Positions 1 through 5,701 of a DNA stretch of 6,011 bases are shown here, in pieces. The position numbers were made by a program, and so were the translations under genes. The DNA comes from Planctomycetota bacterium (GTDB lineage Bacteria; Planctomycetota; Brocadiia; JAJRTI01). The stretch is from positions 1 to 6,011 of the forward strand of contig JAJRTI010000812.1 in NCBI GenBank assembly GCA_024278415.1, written 5' to 3'. Under the pieces are notes generated by a model. That model ran no database searches. It worked only from the letters and a program-made list of their open reading frames with translations, and was not told the DNA's origin. Every line of letters starts with the position of its first letter. Positions within the stretch are counted from its first letter, which is position 1.

Positions 1-152
1 CGACCGTCAGGGCGCCCTCTGCGCCGATGGCGATGCGCCACCCGAGCGGAAGGCCCTCACGGGCCTACTACAAACGCGACATCGCCGGCTTGCGGCGCCA
101 CAGCACAGGTAGGACAACTGGGGTTTTGCAAGTGGCTCGATTCACAGATCGA

Positions 153-172
153 CCGCATGCTGGCGCATGCGG
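153..172 (+). promoter_or_regulatory. Perfect 8-bp hairpin just upstream of the esterase ribosome binding site
   Basis: CCGCATGC (153-160) and GCATGCGG (165-172) are exact reverse complements separated by TGGC. The hairpin ends 10 nt before the GGAGG at 183-187. No T-run follows, so it does not look like an intrinsic terminator. It could be a 5' UTR structure affecting translation, a dyad-symmetric protein site, or chance in GC-rich DNA. Confidence 0.35.
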
Positions 173-182
173 CCACCATCTC

Positions 183-187
183 GGAGG
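183..187 (+). promoter_or_regulatory. Shine-Dalgarno site that fixes the esterase start
   Basis: GGAGG lies 7 nt before the ATG at 195. An in-frame ATG at 189 is only 1 nt away from it, and the ATG at 27 has no comparable site. This spacing, together with the signal peptide that begins at once, selects 195 as the start. Confidence 0.8.
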
Positions 188-194
188 AATGGAC

Positions 195-2390
195 ATGACT
201 CGTCGACAGCTTCGCCAGTTGGGTTGGATATCGATCGCCGCCGCGTGTGTGCTTGCATCCCCGGCCGCGCGAGCCGACGTGCGCCTGCCGCACGTGTTCG
301 GCAGCCACATGGTCTTGCAACGCGACAAACCCCTGCCCGTGTGGGGCTGGGCAGAGCCCGGCGAGGAGGTCGCGGTGCAGATTGCCGGCCAGCCGCCAGT
401 GGCGACCAAGGCCACGGCCGCGGGCGAATGGCGCGTGACACTGCCCGCCATGCCCGCCGGCGGCCCGTTCACCGTCACGATCAAGGGCAAGAACGCCATC
501 GTGCTGGAGGACGTGCTCGTGGGCGAAGTGTGGATCGGGTCCGGCCAGTCGAACATGCAGTTCTCGGTCGCGAGTAGCATCAACGGTCCGGAGGAGACTG
601 CCGCGGCGAAGTGGCCCCGCATTCGGCTCTTCGACGTGCCGCGCCGGCCGTCGGGTTTCCCACAGAACGACGTGAACGCGACGTGGCGGGCGTGCTCCCC
701 GGAGACGGTTCCTCGTTTTTCCGCGGCTCTGTACTTCTTTGGCCGGGATCTCTACAAGGAGCTAGACGTGCCCATGGGGCTCATCCACTCCTCGTGGGGC
801 GGCACGCGCATCGAACCCTGGACGCCGCCCGCTGGCTTCGCCGCGGTGCCGGAGTTGAAGGGCATCTACGAGCAGGTGCTGCTGACCGATCCCCACTCGC
901 CGTCCCACAAGGAACGGCTCGGCAAGTTTATCGCGGACACGGAGGCCTGGCTCAAGACCGCGCGCGAGGCCCTGGCCCAAGAGGCCGTGCTCGCGCCCGC
1001 GCCGGCCTACCCGAAAGAGCTGAACCCGTTCACGAGCCACCAGTCGCCATGCACGCTCTACAACGGCATGATCCACGGGCTCGTGCCATTCGCGTTCCGC
1101 GGAGCGATTTGGTACCAGGGTGAGTCGAACCACCGCGACGGCAAGCTCTACACGCAGAAGATGAAGGCGCTTATCCTCGGCTGGCGCCAGGTGTGGCAAG
1201 ACGACGCGATGCCATTCTACTATGTGCAGATCGCTCCTTTCTACTATGGCAACGAGAACGCGTTCATCCTCCCTGAATTCTGGGAGGCCCAGGCGGCCGT
1301 GCTGGATGAGGTGCCCAACACCGGCATGATCGTGACGAACGACATCGGCAACGTCAGGAACATCCACCCGAAGAACAAGCAGGAAGTGGGCCGGCGTCTG
1401 GCGCTGATCGCGTTGGCCAAGACGTACGGCCGCACAGGCCTCGTGTATTCTGGGCCGACGTTCAAGGAGATGAAGATCGAGGGCGACAAGGTCCGCATCC
1501 TTTTCGACCACGTGGGCGGAGGCCTCGCATCGCGGGACAGCAAGCCGCTCACGTGGTTCGAGATCATCGGCCAGGAGACGGACTTCGTGAAGGCGGCCGC
1601 GCAGATCGACGGCGGCACGGTCGTGCTGTCCGCGCCCGGAGTGAAGCAGCCCGCGGCCGTGCGCTTCGCATGGCATCGCAACGCGGTGCCGAACCTCATG
1701 AACAAGGAAGGCCTCCCGGCCCGGCCGTTCCGCGCGGGCCAGGTGCCGAAACGCGACTTCCTGAAGCTGCGCATCAAAGAGGCCGAGGACTACCAGCTCG
1801 TGTACGACCTCAATCTCGCCAACCTCGGCAAAACCGTGAAGTACGACGCGGATAACCGCGCCCGCGTCAACGGCCCCATCGACCGCATCGCCTACTTCTT
1901 GGAACTCCGGAAGGCCGGCGGACCGACCGAATACGTGTACGTGTCCATGGACGCGTTCACGCAAGACCTCGGCAAAATCGGCGTGCCCACGTTGGAGTCG
2001 AAGGCGAAGTTCCAGTTGAAGGTCGCGAACATGAACGTCGAGTCCAACGTGAAGGGCATCCAGACCGGCAGCGGACTTAAGGGCGGGAACATCGAGTTCT
2101 GGCCCAACAACTACGGCCCCGCGAACGCCGCGGGCATTCCGAACGCCTCGTCCGCGCTCTGGGACTTCGGCGACCAGATCAGCGGCCCGGCCGACGGCCA
2201 CGGCTGCATGCAGGTGCACAATTACGCGGCCAAGCAGACGATCTTCGCGATCAACAACTGGAAGGCCGGCCCCAACGCGGCCATTGGCATCGGCACGAGC
2301 ACGGGCAGGACCCGTGACTGGACGTTCGCGCGCAATGCCGGTCAATACCAGGTGAAGCGCCTGCGCGTGTTGGTGCACGTGAAGAAGTAG
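195..2390 (+). CDS. Secreted sialate O-acetylesterase-like protein (SASA family) with a C-terminal accessory module
   Basis: This 731-aa exported esterase belongs to the sialate O-acetylesterase (SASA) family, whose members remove O-acetyl groups from sialic acids or other acetylated sugars; the true substrate here is unknown. Residues 1-27 are a signal peptide: MTRRQLRQ, a hydrophobic stretch, then a PAARA/DV cleavage site. Residues 28-105 form the usual beta-rich N-terminal domain (HVFGSHMVLQRD, PVWGWAEPGE). The catalytic core has GQSNM with the predicted nucleophile Ser119, the WYQGESN block at 306-312, and a DIGNVRNIHPKNK segment with Asp383 and His391, so the active site looks intact. 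After about residue 525 comes a ~205-residue segment beyond the core, with MDAFTQDLGK, FWPNNYG (635-641), DFGD (657-660) and GCMQVHN. I recall similar segments on other secreted planctomycete-type enzymes but cannot verify this; a binding or beta-sandwich role is inference. The next gene is 275 bp downstream with its own promoter, so this is probably a separate transcription unit. Confidence 0.94.
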   Translation: MTRRQLRQLGWISIAAACVLASPAARADVRLPHVFGSHMVLQRDKPLPVWGWAEPGEEVAVQIAGQPPVATKATAAGEWRVTLPAMPAGGPFTVTIKGKNAIVLEDVLVGEVWIGSGQSNMQFSVASSINGPEETAAAKWPRIRLFDVPRRPSGFPQNDVNATWRACSPETVPRFSAALYFFGRDLYKELDVPMGLIHSSWGGTRIEPWTPPAGFAAVPELKGIYEQVLLTDPHSPSHKERLGKFIADTEAWLKTAREALAQEAVLAPAPAYPKELNPFTSHQSPCTLYNGMIHGLVPFAFRGAIWYQGESNHRDGKLYTQKMKALILGWRQVWQDDAMPFYYVQIAPFYYGNENAFILPEFWEAQAAVLDEVPNTGMIVTNDIGNVRNIHPKNKQEVGRRLALIALAKTYGRTGLVYSGPTFKEMKIEGDKVRILFDHVGGGLASRDSKPLTWFEIIGQETDFVKAAAQIDGGTVVLSAPGVKQPAAVRFAWHRNAVPNLMNKEGLPARPFRAGQVPKRDFLKLRIKEAEDYQLVYDLNLANLGKTVKYDADNRARVNGPIDRIAYFLELRKAGGPTEYVYVSMDAFTQDLGKIGVPTLESKAKFQLKVANMNVESNVKGIQTGSGLKGGNIEFWPNNYGPANAAGIPNASSALWDFGDQISGPADGHGCMQVHNYAAKQTIFAINNWKAGPNAAIGIGTSTGRTRDWTFARNAGQYQVKRLRVLVHVKK

Positions 2391-2394
2391 CATG

Positions 2395-2409
2395 CAGGGG
2401 TCTGCCCTG
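2395..2409 (+). terminator. Weak hairpin just after the esterase stop
   Basis: CAGGG (2395-2399) and CCCTG (2405-2409) can pair around a 5-nt loop, 4 nt after the TAG stop. The following bases are C-rich rather than T-rich, so this is not a standard intrinsic terminator. It may simply be a 3' end structure. Confidence 0.25.
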
Positions 2410-2434
2410 TCCCCCTCCACCGCGGCGGAAGAGA

Positions 2435-2466
2435 GCCCCACGGATGGCCGCGCGGCCCCACGGATG
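2435..2466. repeat. 12-nt direct repeat with a palindrome between the copies
   Basis: GCCCCACGGATG occurs exactly twice, at 2435-2446 and 2455-2466, with a 20-bp period. A 12-bp palindrome, GGCCGCGCGGCC, spans 2446-2457 and overlaps the edges of both copies. The pair lies about 80 bp upstream of the tldD -35 box. Two turns of the helix between copies would suit a protein dimer binding site, but chance duplication in GC-rich spacer DNA is equally possible. Confidence 0.45.
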
Positions 2467-2475
2467 CAGAGGGGA

Positions 2476-2508
2476 GTGGCGGCGATGGAGCCCGGAGAGC
2501 GTCGCCAC
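2476..2508 (+). other. GC-rich imperfect inverted repeat in the esterase-tldD spacer
   Basis: GTGGCGGCG (2476-2484) and CGTCGCCAC (2500-2508) pair at 8 of 9 positions around a 15-nt loop. It precedes the tldD promoter and might end read-through transcription or bind a regulator. There is no T-tract. Confidence 0.25.
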
Positions 2509-2546
2509 GCTGCCGCGGCTCCGCGCAGCCCCCATCTCCGCGTTCC

Positions 2547-2575
2547 TTGAACGCCCTCTGAGCCCCCACTATAAT
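2547..2575 (+). promoter_or_regulatory. Predicted sigma70-type promoter of the tldD-tldE operon
   Basis: TTGAAC at 2547-2552 (4 of 6 matches to TTGACA) and a perfect TATAAT at 2570-2575 are separated by exactly 17 bp. An AT-only hexamer stands out in this GC-rich spacer. Transcription would start near 2582 and give a leader of about 84 nt before the tldD ATG. Confidence 0.75.
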
Positions 2576-2621
2576 CGCGAGCTTTCTCGATGGTGCGGGC
2601 TCGCCCCCGCCATCACTCCGC

Positions 2622-2635
2622 CCGCCGCACGGCGG
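2622..2635 (+). other. Short GC hairpin in the tldD 5' leader
   Basis: CCGCC (2622-2626) and GGCGG (2631-2635) pair around GCAC within the predicted tldD leader, 30 nt before the start codon. An earlier GCGGG/CCCGC pairing is possible near 2595-2610. No known riboswitch fold was recognised. Confidence 0.25.
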
Positions 2636-2665
2636 ACGCCACCGACCATCAACCATCGGACTCCC

Positions 2666-4033
2666 ATGCGACAACGAATCGAGGACGCGCTCAAGCTCGC
2701 CAACGTGGACTACGCGGAGGTCCGCATCGAGCGCAGTTGGGGTTCAGGCTTCACGTACCGCGGCGACCAACTCGACTCCGCGAGCACGGAGGGCGGCGCG
2801 GCCGGCATTGTGCGCGCGCTCTGCCGCGGCGGCTGGGGGTTGTCCACGTTCAACGACCTGGACGCGATTCCCGCTTCCGTGCGCGAGGCCTGCGAGTGTG
2901 CGCGGCTCGTGGGCCAGGAGACGAGCCAACTTGCCGAGGTGGAGCCGGTCGTGGGCCACTGCCCCGCGACGCTCGAACGCGACTTCCGCGGCGTGGCGCT
3001 CAAAGACAAGATCGCGCTCGTGGGCGAATACAACGACCTCGTGCTCGGCCACGACCCCGCGATCCAAACCACCACGACCTCCTACTCCGACGAATTCGTC
3101 GAGGTGTGGTATGGCAACACGGAAGGCACGTTCATCGAGAGGCAGTTGCCGGACGTGACGCTCATGATCCAAGCCACGGCCCGACGCGGGGACGACGTGC
3201 AGCGCGGGTTCGAGTCGGTCGCAGGCATACAGGGTTTCCAAGTCATCGAGGGACGCCATGAGTTGGCGAAGGCGGCCGCGCAGCGAGCAGTGGACTTGCT
3301 CGACGCCAAGCCTGCGCCCGGCGGCCCGTACACCGTGATCGCCAACCCCAAGCTCGCCGGCGTGTTTGCGCACGAGGCGTTTGGCCATCTCAGCGAGGCC
3401 GACCACGTGTATGAGAACCCGCAGTTGTGCGAGATCATGGTGCTCGGCAAACGCTTTGGGCCCGATCATCTGAGCATCATCGACGACGGCTCCCTGCCCG
3501 GGTTGAGAGGCTCGCTGAAGTATGACGATGAGGGCGTGCCCACGCGCACGAACTACCTCATCAAGGAAGGCGTGCTGGCCGGCCGCCTGCACAACCGCGA
3601 GACCGCGGCCAAGATGGGCGAACCCGTCACCGGCAACGCTCGCGCAGTCGGAGGCCATTCGCCGCCGTTGGTGCGCATGACCAACACCTACATCGCGCCG
3701 GGGGATATGAGCTTCGAGGACATGATCGGCGGCATCAAGCTGGGAGTGTACGCCTGCGACATGTTCGGCGGCCAGACCGCGATGGAGATGTTCACGTTTT
3801 CCGCGGCCTATGGCTACATGATCCGCGACGGACAGGTGGCCGAGATGGTGCGCGACGTGGTGCTCACGGGCAACGTGTTTGAGACGCTGAAGCGCGTGGA
3901 CGGCATTGGCGACGAGTTGGTGTGGTCCCGCGGGGGAGGCGGGTGCGGCAAGGGCGGCCAGGGCGGCCTGCCAGTCGGCATTGGAGGCCCCCATGTGCGC
4001 ATCCAAAACGTCACCATCGGAGGCCAGCAATGA
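2666..4033 (+). CDS. tldD: TldD metalloprotease, catalytic subunit of TldD/TldE
   Basis: This 455-aa protein is the zinc-bearing subunit of the cytoplasmic TldD/TldE peptidase. In Escherichia coli that complex trims the microcin B17 leader peptide and degrades the antitoxin CcdA. The metal site is visible as HEAFGH (236-241: His236, catalytic Glu237, His241), and Cys427 in GGGGCGKGGQ matches the family's conserved C-terminal Cys-Gly-Lys motif that supplies another zinc ligand. The N-terminal DYAEVR and the LPGLRGSLKYDDEG and RMTNTYIAPG blocks also fit. Length is slightly below the E. coli protein (481 aa). The frame is open back to an ATG at 2444, but that extension starts upstream of the promoter and reads as non-coding, arginine- and proline-rich sequence; family alignment favours MRQRIEDALK at 2666. 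No clear Shine-Dalgarno site precedes this ATG. The TGA stop overlaps the tldE start. The cellular substrate cannot be inferred from the context. Confidence 0.96.
   Translation: MRQRIEDALKLANVDYAEVRIERSWGSGFTYRGDQLDSASTEGGAAGIVRALCRGGWGLSTFNDLDAIPASVREACECARLVGQETSQLAEVEPVVGHCPATLERDFRGVALKDKIALVGEYNDLVLGHDPAIQTTTTSYSDEFVEVWYGNTEGTFIERQLPDVTLMIQATARRGDDVQRGFESVAGIQGFQVIEGRHELAKAAAQRAVDLLDAKPAPGGPYTVIANPKLAGVFAHEAFGHLSEADHVYENPQLCEIMVLGKRFGPDHLSIIDDGSLPGLRGSLKYDDEGVPTRTNYLIKEGVLAGRLHNRETAAKMGEPVTGNARAVGGHSPPLVRMTNTYIAPGDMSFEDMIGGIKLGVYACDMFGGQTAMEMFTFSAAYGYMIRDGQVAEMVRDVVLTGNVFETLKRVDGIGDELVWSRGGGGCGKGGQGGLPVGIGGPHVRIQNVTIGGQQ
4019..4023 (+). promoter_or_regulatory. Shine-Dalgarno site for tldE inside the end of tldD
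   Basis: GGAGG lies 6 nt before the ATG at 4030 and within the last codons of tldD. With the ATGA stop/start overlap at 4030-4033 this supports coupled translation of the two subunits, which would help keep their amounts equal. Confidence 0.8.
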
Positions 4034-5313
4034 ACCTCGACCTGATCATCGAACTCGCGATGAAGCGCGCGAGCCAGGCCCAAGTCACCACGAGCCAAGG
4101 CGAGGGCTCGGACGTAACGTACGAGAACAACAAGCTCAAGACCGCGATGAGCTATCAGTCCTCGGCCACCACGCTCCGAGTGATCGTGGACGGCAAGCTC
4201 GGCGTGGCCGCGCGCAGCGGCGATGTCGATCCCCAGGAGTTGGTCCGCGACGCGCTCGAAGTGGCGGAGTTCGGCAGCGACGCGCCGTTCGAGTGGCCCG
4301 GCCCACAGGACATGCCGGAGGTGAAACTCGTCGATGACCGCGTCACGGGCATCTCCAAGCAGCAGATGGTCGACTGGGGCGGCGAGATGCTGGCCGCGGT
4401 GCTCGATTACAACGCGGACATCGTGGCGGATGCGAGCGTGAGCGCCAACCGCGGCGTCTCGACGCTGGCGAACTCGGCCGGCCTGCGCGTGCACGCGGAG
4501 GGCACGCGGCTCCACATGGGCGTGGGCGGCATGCTCACCCGCGGCACGGACATGCTCATGGCGCACCAGAGCGACTCGTGGCGCGCGGTGGGCATGGACG
4601 CCGCGGCCGTGGCCGCGCGCGCGGTCGAGAAGTTCCGCCTGGCCGAACGCACCGCGGCCGTCGAGTCGAAAGTCATGCCGGTGATCTTCACCCCGGCCGC
4701 CACGCACATCCTCCTGCTCGCCCTCACCCTCGGCATCAACGGCAAGAACGTGTTGAAGGGCGACTCGCCGCTCAAGGACAAGCTGGGGCAGCCGATCGCG
4801 GACGAGCGCATCACCATCATCGACGACCCCCTGATTGACTACGCGCTCGACAGCGGCCCCTTCGACCGCGAGGGCGTGGCCCATCACACCCTGCCGGTCG
4901 TGGAGCGCGGCGCGCTCAAGTGCTTCCTCTACGACCTCAAGACCGCGGCCAAGGCCGGGGCCCAAACCACAGGCCATGGCCCGGGCTGCCGCACGACGAA
5001 CCTCGTCATCAGCGCCGGCGACGCGCCATACGAGCAGATGATCGCCGACACGGACGAGGGCATCATCGTGGAGAACGTGATGGGCCTGGGCCAGGGCAAC
5101 GCGATCAGCGGCGAGTTCAGCGTGAACATGCTGCTGGCCTACAAGATCGAGAAGGGCCAGATCGTGGGCCGCGTGAAGGACGCCATGCTCGCCGGCAATG
5201 CCTACGACGCGCTCCGTGGCATCGCGTGCCTGTCGTCCGATCGCGAATGGGTGCACGGGTCGCTGCTCGCGCCGGCCATAAAGGTGGAGGGGCTGAGCGT
5301 CGTGGCGCAGTAG
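4030..5313 (+). CDS. tldE/pmbA: TldE/PmbA, non-catalytic partner subunit of the TldD/TldE peptidase
   Basis: This 427-aa protein is the partner of TldD. Known TldE proteins share the TldD fold but lack the zinc motif, and the heterodimer is the active form. Consistent with this, I find no HExxxH here. Family features include the N-terminal SDVTYENNKLKT block, the LTLGINGKNVLKGDSPLKDK and DDPLIDYALDSGPFDREG regions, and the conserved C-terminal run TGHGPGCRTTNLVIS (314-328), then IIVENVMGLGQGNAISGEFS (345-364) and VKDAMLAGNAYDAL. Length is close to E. coli PmbA (450 aa). The start at 4030 is supported by GGAGG 6 nt upstream and by the ATGA overlap with tldD. The frame extends upstream to 3922, but only as a shadow inside tldD. 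The gene is followed by the repeat-rich spacer, so it is probably last in the operon. Confidence 0.95.
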   Translation: MNLDLIIELAMKRASQAQVTTSQGEGSDVTYENNKLKTAMSYQSSATTLRVIVDGKLGVAARSGDVDPQELVRDALEVAEFGSDAPFEWPGPQDMPEVKLVDDRVTGISKQQMVDWGGEMLAAVLDYNADIVADASVSANRGVSTLANSAGLRVHAEGTRLHMGVGGMLTRGTDMLMAHQSDSWRAVGMDAAAVAARAVEKFRLAERTAAVESKVMPVIFTPAATHILLLALTLGINGKNVLKGDSPLKDKLGQPIADERITIIDDPLIDYALDSGPFDREGVAHHTLPVVERGALKCFLYDLKTAAKAGAQTTGHGPGCRTTNLVISAGDAPYEQMIADTDEGIIVENVMGLGQGNAISGEFSVNMLLAYKIEKGQIVGRVKDAMLAGNAYDALRGIACLSSDREWVHGSLLAPAIKVEGLSVVAQ

Positions 5314-5321
5314 GATTCTCG

Positions 5322-5332
5322 ATTTGCGATTG
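5322..5332 (+). repeat. Left copy of an AT-rich inverted repeat flanking the spacer
   Basis: ATTTGCGATTG at 5322-5332 is the exact reverse complement of CAATCGCAAAT at 5689-5699. The pair brackets the whole repeat region, 356 bp apart. Its composition differs from both the neighbouring genes and the GC-rich hairpins inside. Confidence 0.6.
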
Positions 5333-5361
5333 GGCGTAACTACCGATTTCCATCTCTGTTT

Positions 5362-5407
5362 CGTCCCGCAGGGACGACCGAGAATCGCCCAGCGCTTCAG
5401 CGCTGGG
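5362..5407 (+). repeat. Two-hairpin repeat unit, copy 1 (forward)
   Basis: Hairpin 1 is CGTCCC-GCA-GGGACG (5362-5376; 5361/5377 add a seventh pair). An 11-nt linker containing GAGAAT follows (5377-5387). Hairpin 2 is CCCAGCGC-TTCA-GCGCTGGG (5388-5407). The unit is 46 nt long and matches copy 2 (5516-5561, reverse strand) at 37 of 46 positions with no gaps. The mismatches include two compensatory pairs, one per stem. Confidence 0.85.
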
Positions 5408-5426
5408 TTATCAAACAGAAAGGCGG

Positions 5427-5490
5427 GCAGTCCCGTAGGGACGGCTGGATGACCAGGCGAGGCCGAGTTCAGCCGTCCCTACGGGACTGC
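5427..5490. repeat. Perfect 21-bp inverted repeat with 22-nt spacer
   Basis: Bases 5427-5447 and 5470-5490 are exact reverse complements around a 22-nt spacer (5448-5469). Each arm itself carries a small dyad, GTCCC-GTA-GGGAC in the left arm and its complement in the right, of the same kind as hairpin 1 of the flanking units. It could form a cruciform in DNA or a long stem in RNA. Confidence 0.9.
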
Positions 5491-5515
5491 GGAAGAACCT
5501 GTCGGCGAACCGATC

Positions 5516-5561
5516 CCCAGCACTGAAGTGCTGGGCTATTCTCAAACGTGCCTACGGCACG
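5516..5561 (-). repeat. Two-hairpin repeat unit, copy 2 (inverted)
   Basis: Read on the minus strand, this is CGTGCC-GTA-GGCACG, an 11-nt linker with GAGAAT, and CCCAGCAC-TTCA-GTGCTGGG. It has the same order, spacing and 46-nt length as copy 1. Relative to copy 1, a C:G pair becomes G:C in hairpin 1 and a G:C pair becomes A:T in hairpin 2, so both stems stay fully paired. Confidence 0.85.
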
Positions 5562-5611
5562 GAGATGTTGCCGGCACGCACAACACCGGGCTTGCCAACC
5601 GCTTGCCCTTC

Positions 5612-5636
5612 GGGCGTGGAACCAGTCGTTACGCCC
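5612..5636 (+). other. Small inverted repeat upstream of the last gene
   Basis: GGGCGT (5612-5617) and ACGCCC (5631-5636) pair around 13 nt and are followed by TTTC. It overlaps an alternative GCCC-TTC-GGGC hairpin (5605-5615). It might be a weak terminator-like structure or another decayed repeat. Confidence 0.25.
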
Positions 5637-5642
5637 TTTCCA

Positions 5643-5701
5643 ATTGCCGATTGAGCATGGACACGCGCATGGACCAATCGAAAATCGGCAATCGCAAATT
5701 G
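5643..5701. repeat. AT-rich ATCG-type repeat cluster overlapping the next gene's start
   Basis: ATTGCCGATT (5643-5652) and AATCGGCAAT (5683-5692) form a 10-bp inverted repeat, with CAATT/AATTG outside it at 5641-5645 and 5697-5701. The right arm also contains CAATCGCAAAT, which pairs with the left flank at 5322-5332. The right half lies inside the predicted first codons of the last gene. Confidence 0.6.

Larger units (their letters stand above)
1..194. other. Leader upstream of the esterase gene; no convincing gene
   Basis: I see no reliable gene here. One + strand frame is open from base 2 to a TAG at 110-112 (36 codons, with mostly G/C third positions over the first ~21). It could be the tail of a gene that begins left of the window, but it is too short to judge and its codon bias fades towards the stop. 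Another + frame is open from base 1 to a TGA at 196-198, which would overlap the esterase start as ATGA. Its third positions are much less G/C-rich than those of the real genes here, so I do not call it. The esterase frame is also open upstream to an ATG at 27, but that extension (MAMRHPSGRPSR onwards) is arginine-rich, has no export features and would bury the signal peptide. No clear -35/-10 promoter pair was found. Confidence 0.4.
5314..5668. repeat. Repeat-dense intergenic region without a gene
   Basis: This ~355-bp spacer holds no convincing gene on either strand. It contains at least eight inverted repeats: an 8-bp pair GATTCTCG (5314-5321)/CGAGAATC (5379-5386) that begins directly after the tldE stop; two copies of a two-hairpin unit in opposite orientation; a central 21-bp inverted repeat; a small GCCC-TTC-GGGC hairpin (5605-5615); and AT-richer ATTTGCGATTG-type repeats at both ends. 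Such clustering of dyads is typical of REP/BIME-like or MITE-like elements rather than of promoters alone. No standard terminator with a T-run is evident, although the hairpins could still shape the tldE mRNA 3' end. Confidence 0.8.

Noticed and set aside
1..60. Protein-like minus-strand reading (EGLPLGWRIAIGAEGALTV)
   Set aside because: It is bounded by TAG stops at about 65-70 on its 5' side with no ATG, GTG or TTG start in between, so it cannot be the beginning of a leftward gene as it stands.
27..194. Upstream extension of the esterase from ATG 27
   Set aside because: It has no ribosome binding site, an arginine-rich non-conserved sequence, and would bury a clear signal peptide that starts at 195.
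762..2441. Long open frame (559 codons) on the minus strand opposite the esterase gene
   Set aside because: It is antisense to a gene with signal peptide and active-site motifs, is full of Val, His, Arg and Leu typical of reversed GC-rich codons, and shows no domain.
2444..2665. Upstream extension of TldD from ATG 2444
   Set aside because: It starts before the predicted promoter, its sequence does not fit the TldD family, and the normal family N-terminus begins at 2666.
2744..5256. Long minus-strand open frames opposite tldD and tldE (428 and 480 codons)
   Set aside because: They are by-products of strong G/C third-position bias in tldD and tldE; their translations are His/Ala/Arg/Val-rich without recognisable motifs.
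5361..5561. Possible CRISPR array
   Set aside because: The repeats are palindromic, few, in mixed orientation and unevenly spaced, with no unique spacers of constant length and no cas genes.
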